Shown here piece after piece: positions 59,907 to 64,000 of a DNA stretch of 64,000 bases. Within the stretch, counting starts at the first letter, position 1; every line of letters begins with the position of its first letter. Below the pieces are notes generated by a model. That model had not been told where the DNA came from. It did not search any database and worked only from the letters and a program-made list of their open reading frames with translations. Source of the stretch: Klebsormidium nitens (taxonomy: Eukaryota; Streptophyta; Klebsormidiophyceae; Klebsormidiales; Klebsormidiaceae); assembly GCA_000708835.1 (NCBI GenBank), contig DF237305.1, positions 1 to 64,000 on the forward strand, read 5' to 3'. The position numbers were made by a program, and so were the translations under genes.

Positions 59907-61206
59907 TATCCTTGAGATGAGGCACACCTCCTGTGAGATGACCAGCAGCGTTGGCGGTCCCGGTTGCAAATCTGGTTTCTGGCCAAATTTTCTAGTCAAT
60001 CAGCAAAGCTGCCTATTCAGATGTGTGACATCCGAGGGCAATGTTAACGTACCGTGGCAAGGAAGAGGAGGAGCTCAGACTGCTGTGCTCCTGGCCTCCA
60101 ACCTGAGGACTGGCAGTGGGGTGGGGGCCGGCTTGAAGTTGAAGAACCAGCACTGGCAGCAGACGACCACCATTTCTTTGCAAATGTCGCCTTTGTCAGA
60201 TGAAACTAGATATGCGCACAATTGACCAAGCAAGCTCTCAAGAGTTCCATTGGCTGGCAGACACCCTCCAAACTTGAGACTGAGCTCGATTTGGGTCAAT
60301 CGAACGGCTCACAGTTGTCTGGGCATTGAGTCCTGAATGACATGGTCCAATGCTGATACCAATTGAAATGTACAATTTCAATGTACTGTCAGTAATTCTA
60401 ATAGCGCTAGCCTCATCCTTCATGTACGGTAGTACCGTAGGCAGTACCAACATTCCTACAGCTAGCTTACAATGTACTGTACATTCCTCCTGCATTGCAC
60501 GAGTTTGCACCATTTTGGAAGTTGGGCCAGCATTCTGGCAGTGGCAGCCATGGTGGCCGCCACCTGTGCGAGGCTGCAGCCAGCTATTCTGCGCGGCTTT
60601 GAAAGTACAAAGCTCTCTCCTGTGAATGGTGAGGCTGCGGTTAGTCAGGCATATGCATATGCATATTCTGGTTGCGATACAGAGGAACAGTAGCTGCCAT
60701 TGAGCAATACCCACTTTCCATATGGTGCACCTGACAGCTCACTTTCTGGTGGTCTGATATCCAACGCGGTTTCAAAACTCAGCAATGCTGCGCAGAAGTG
60801 CTGGCGCATCTTCCTCGCTTGAAGAACTGAGTATGATTGGAAGTACTGCACTAACGCTTTGACGCCAACTCGCTTATAGGTGGCCCCGGCCAGCGGCAGG
60901 CACTCGCTGTGCCCCGCAGGTCAAGGAACTCGTGGTCCAGACTGCATTCCAGATGCATCCGTGCAGCCAAGGCTGTTGTAGAACCTGGGCCAACGGCTGA
61001 CTGCAGTGACCAACAAAGATGGACTTCCAACCGCTTCGGCCCCTCACGCAGGGAGCTTCTGGTCGCCACCACGGGAGGGCTGATTGGACTTCAAACAAAT
61101 GGTTGGAACTTGCCCCTCTGATGGTTGCTGGGCGCACCTCTTGATATGATCACTCCTGCTTAAGTGGGGGCCATTGCCCTGATGCTGAAAGAGATCATCG
61201 AAGAAA
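59907..61206. other. Divergent promoter region, COX6B / GPX
   Basis: About 1.3 kb between two divergent genes. It includes a short CATATG repeat near 60650-60666 and a palindromic GGTAGTACCG-type string near 60426-60437. No coding segment can be supported, although an upstream GPX exon (for example a transit peptide) cannot be excluded. Confidence 0.45.
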
Positions 61207-63891
61207 ATGGAGTTTTTGAGGGGCATGCCCTATGTCGTTGCTGACATATGTCCCACTCCGTCGATTGGTGCAGTTGCTGAAGCCCAACCAAAGTCGCTGT
61301 ATGGATTCACCGTCAAGTACAAGGAGGAGGACCTTTCGTTGGGGAAATACAAGAACATGGTACGAAGAACAACGAGCTTTTCAGAGATTCGTCAAGGACA
61401 CTTTCTTGACCGGACACCCCATGTGTTATGAAATCTCAACCTTTGCCTGAAAGATGTGGGAGTTCCAAAAGAGAGGCTGCGACTGTATTCTTTCCTCTTG
61501 TTCAGGCCCGCTACTTACAGCGCCTTGTCCTTGTCTGTGCAGGTTTCGGTCGTTCTCAACATAGCATCTGCGTGACCCCTGCAAAACGTGAACTATCCGG
61601 GTAGGCCATGCCTGGAAAGCAGGGGTACTGTGGCTGCGCACTTCTTGTATTTGTATGTTAAACCTGGAAGTCTGGTTCACACAGAAGCTTGTGATGCTTC
61701 TTTTTTGTAGACTTGGAATGAACTTTCCACCAGGGGACGTCGCGTGGCTTAGTTTGAGGTAACCACAGGTTCTCAGCCAATGTTTCTCCTTGCCAGGTCT
61801 TCGCTACTTGTTCAACAAGTACAAAGATCAGGTATGGAAACCCAACACAACATGCAACTTGAGTTCAGAGTATTCATGGCCATTCAAAATTCACCAGCTT
61901 CTTGGTGGATGGGTGTCACAAGAGGGGCAGGGGCGTTCTCAAGCAGCCGAACGTATCCCAAGACTCGTAACTTGTCATTGTCTTTGGACCCTCATTCAGC
62001 GTGTTTGGTCAATCTAGTAAACAGGGACGAGTGGTGCCGTTTGTTAGGCCCTTGCACGGCCTGTTTTATATCTATACCATTTTTAAGCAGTGGTGCATCG
62101 GCCTGCAGGGGTTCGCGCTTCTTGCTTTCCCATGCAATCAGGTACGATCGAACACCTGTATTGTCTTTTAGTGACGAACAGATCCGTTGGCACTAAAAGG
62201 AGGTTCTGGCATTTGAATCAGCATAAGACTCTGTTCCCAAAACTTTTTGAAGGGCGAGGTTGGCTTTTATTCAGCTTCTTCGATAAGAAAAGGGCTGGTA
62301 GTTCTCCAGAAAGCTACCTCGAAGCATTTGAACCGGGTCCTGGGCCGTCGAGCTTACTTCGTCTCAGCCTACTGACCGCCCTCGATCTCTATGTCCGTCA
62401 GTTCGGAGGCCAGGCTCCAGGCAGCAGCGACGAAGAACGGGATTACGCATACTACAAGTTCGGCTTTGAGGTGAGCATCTATTCGCTTCCAGCACCTTCT
62501 CTAACATCTTGTAACACGAGTGCTGTGACGCAAGGACTGAACTGCTCAGGTCCTGGATAGCAAACAACATCAATCGAATATTTGGAACACCGCTGAAAAT
62601 ATTTGCGGATACTTCTGCTCATTCTGCTCGAACTCCGCCTGACCCCGTATCCTTTCTTCCGCTCATGACAGTTCCCCGTCTTCGACAAGGTGAGCCTGGT
62701 TGCCGAAGTTGTTGATGCTGCTCATCCACGGCCTCGGTATGGCCCATACGGGTGGGTCTTGCACGAGCGCGCCGCATGTTCGCTGCGATTTCAGCGCCCT
62801 CGTGGTGCGAAGGCAACCATGCTGCCCGTAGATTGTTAGGATGTGCTGAGGTTGTCGCTCTGCCATATGCGCTCGATTTCGGATGGTAGCTGCTGGAGGG
62901 GCGATCATGCGTCCGCTGTCGCCTCTGGGGCAGATCGACGTAAAGGGTCCTGCGATGTCACCTGTGTACGACTTCCTCAAGTCGAAGCAGCCGGGCGAGA
63001 TTGAATGGAACTACGTCAAGGTGGGTGCTATTGTGGACGTTGGTCGCAGATAAGATGTACCGAGTGCCTGTCTCATGTGAGGCATAATACCCACAAGTTG
63101 ACGCCTTGCTTGCTGGTGTAAGGAAAGGACAGCCGGCCGTTCGGGTTCGTCGGGCTGAAATTGTAGGAAGCGAAGGAGCAAGGCCATAAGAAGCGTCTGG
63201 GCTTTTCCCTTATTGGATATGACTACAAGGCCTTTTCTTATGCTCGTTCAGTTGTGCTCTTTCTGACTCGCACCACATGACAAGTTTACAGTTCCGCGAC
63301 TCTTGTTCGAGCTGTCGCAACCTTCGGAAGCGAAGCCTTGGGCCCTTTTTGAGGTTGGTCGCACGGACATGGATCGATGCAAAAGTTGCCTTTGCGAGCG
63401 AGGACATTGAGAACTAAATCACGATCAGAGGTGATCTACTTCGTCCCGCTAGGTTGGAAGAGAAGCGTATAAAGTCCGACCGCAAACGAATCTGCGAACC
63501 AGTTCTCGTTTCATCGTCGTTTTACCCTGGCACGTCAAGCGAACGGAGTGTACTTTTCTGGTGCAGTTCTTGGTGGACCGCAACGGCGTCCCGGTGCGGC
63601 GGTACAAGCCCGGCTTCGATCCCGTGGTGAGGCCCAGCCCGGAGCATGGTATCGGCACGCAGATCCGTCCCGTGACCCTGCACTTGCTGTCCGCCCAAGC
63701 TTCCCGTCTGTCTTCACTTGACGCACATGGGAATCGTTCAGTTGTGCTGTGCCGGATCAGAGGCGGATACCATCACGATATGGATCTGCACGATGATGCC
63801 AAGCCGCTTGTCTTGAAGTAACACCGCCGCCAAATTCTCTCCTGTTCAGAATTTCGAAGAAGATCTGGTGGCGACGCTGGCGGGAAGGTGA
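61207..63891 (+). CDS. Selenocysteine-containing glutathione peroxidase
   Basis: Nine exons in perfect phase give 184 residues: 61207-61359, 61543-61600, 61797-61831, 62109-62141, 62402-62470, 62672-62689, 62934-63020, 63567-63626 and 63850-63891. The gene reads GFTVKYKEEDLSLGKYKNM, then VVLNIASA, then TGA (61573-61575, residue 62), then PLQNVNYP. The TGA lies exactly where GPX enzymes carry the peroxidatic Cys or Sec. Next come LLAFPCNQ, FGGQAPGS (Gln97), FPVFDK, IEWNYVK (Trp147, Asn148) and FLVDRNGVPVRRY. Sec, Gln, Trp and Asn make the complete catalytic tetrad. The resolving Cys of plant thioredoxin-dependent GPXs is absent (Tyr in that region). It reduces H2O2 or lipid hydroperoxides; the reductant is not predictable. 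Automatic callers would stop at residue 61. No SECIS was recognised in the 109 bases left of the window. Confidence 0.9.
61573..61575 (+). other. In-frame TGA read as selenocysteine
   Basis: The TGA follows NIASA and precedes PLQNVNYP within an exon bounded by a good acceptor (gtgcag) and donor (GTAGGC). Reading frame and homology continue on both sides over seven more exons, so the codon is unlikely to be a true stop. Confidence 0.88.
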
Positions 63892-64000
63892 GCGACAGAC
63901 CAGTTAGCGCTTTAGCGGATCAGGCGCGAAATGCCAACTTCAAGAGGATCAAAAGGGTTGCCAGCTGCGGCCACGTCAGCCAAATCCTTTTTGCATTGCA

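Noticed and set aside
63160-63200. Plus-strand stretch with a Gly-Leu-Lys-rich frame in the last long GPX intron as a GPX exon
   Set aside because: The flanking exons (ending at 63020 and starting at 63567) already join in phase with no missing GPX residues.
1-64000. tRNA, rRNA or CRISPR arrays
   Set aside because: I looked for cloverleaf-like and regularly spaced repeat patterns and saw none. A tRNAscan or Infernal run would be decisive.

Overview
This window is eukaryotic nuclear DNA from a green-lineage organism. Every clear gene is split by many short introns with GT..AG borders, exons are GC-rich, and there are no operons or bacterial signals. The gene set points to Viridiplantae: a plant-type TOR kinase, a chloroplast-type YceD/DUF177 protein, a COX6B with the acidic N-terminal extension seen in plants, a WRC zinc-finger protein and a plant-like CCCH protein. 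Three other genes fit an alga better than a flowering plant: a P5B-type ATPase, a glutathione peroxidase whose catalytic position is an in-frame TGA (selenocysteine), and a type II thioesterase. A streptophyte or other green alga is my best inference; the species is not determined.

Layout, left to right: a short Tc1/mariner-like MITE (0.24-0.52 kb); a CCCH zinc-finger gene (+, 0.7-5.1 kb); a WRC-domain gene of unknown function (-, 9.8-6.5 kb); an 18-exon P5B ATPase (+, 11.7-21.4 kb); a histidine-phosphatase/phosphoglycerate-mutase-like gene (+, 22.4-24.2 kb); SRP receptor alpha (-, 28.7-25.1 kb); a type II thioesterase (+, 29.3-32.2 kb) followed closely by an unrecognised gene (+, 32.3-35.0 kb); the TOR kinase gene (-, 54.1-36.1 kb, 41 exons seen, one 248-base assembly gap); an unexplained 521-codon open frame (+, 54.0-55.5 kb) that begins antisense to TOR exon 1; YceD-like (+, 55.8-57.4 kb); COX6B (-, 59.9-58.6 kb); and the selenocysteine glutathione peroxidase (+, 61.2-63.9 kb).

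The genes do not form one pathway. They are mostly independent housekeeping genes: growth signalling, ER targeting, respiration, plastid ribosome maturation, ion or polyamine transport and peroxide detoxification. The points most worth checking are the Sec-GPx, the thioesterase with no polyketide or peptide synthase in view, two partial exon duplications inside introns, the WRC protein with an unrecognised C-terminus, and the long open frame beside TOR. Exon borders were read by eye from reading frame, splice consensus and family conservation. Spans for multi-exon genes are given from start to stop codon and include introns.
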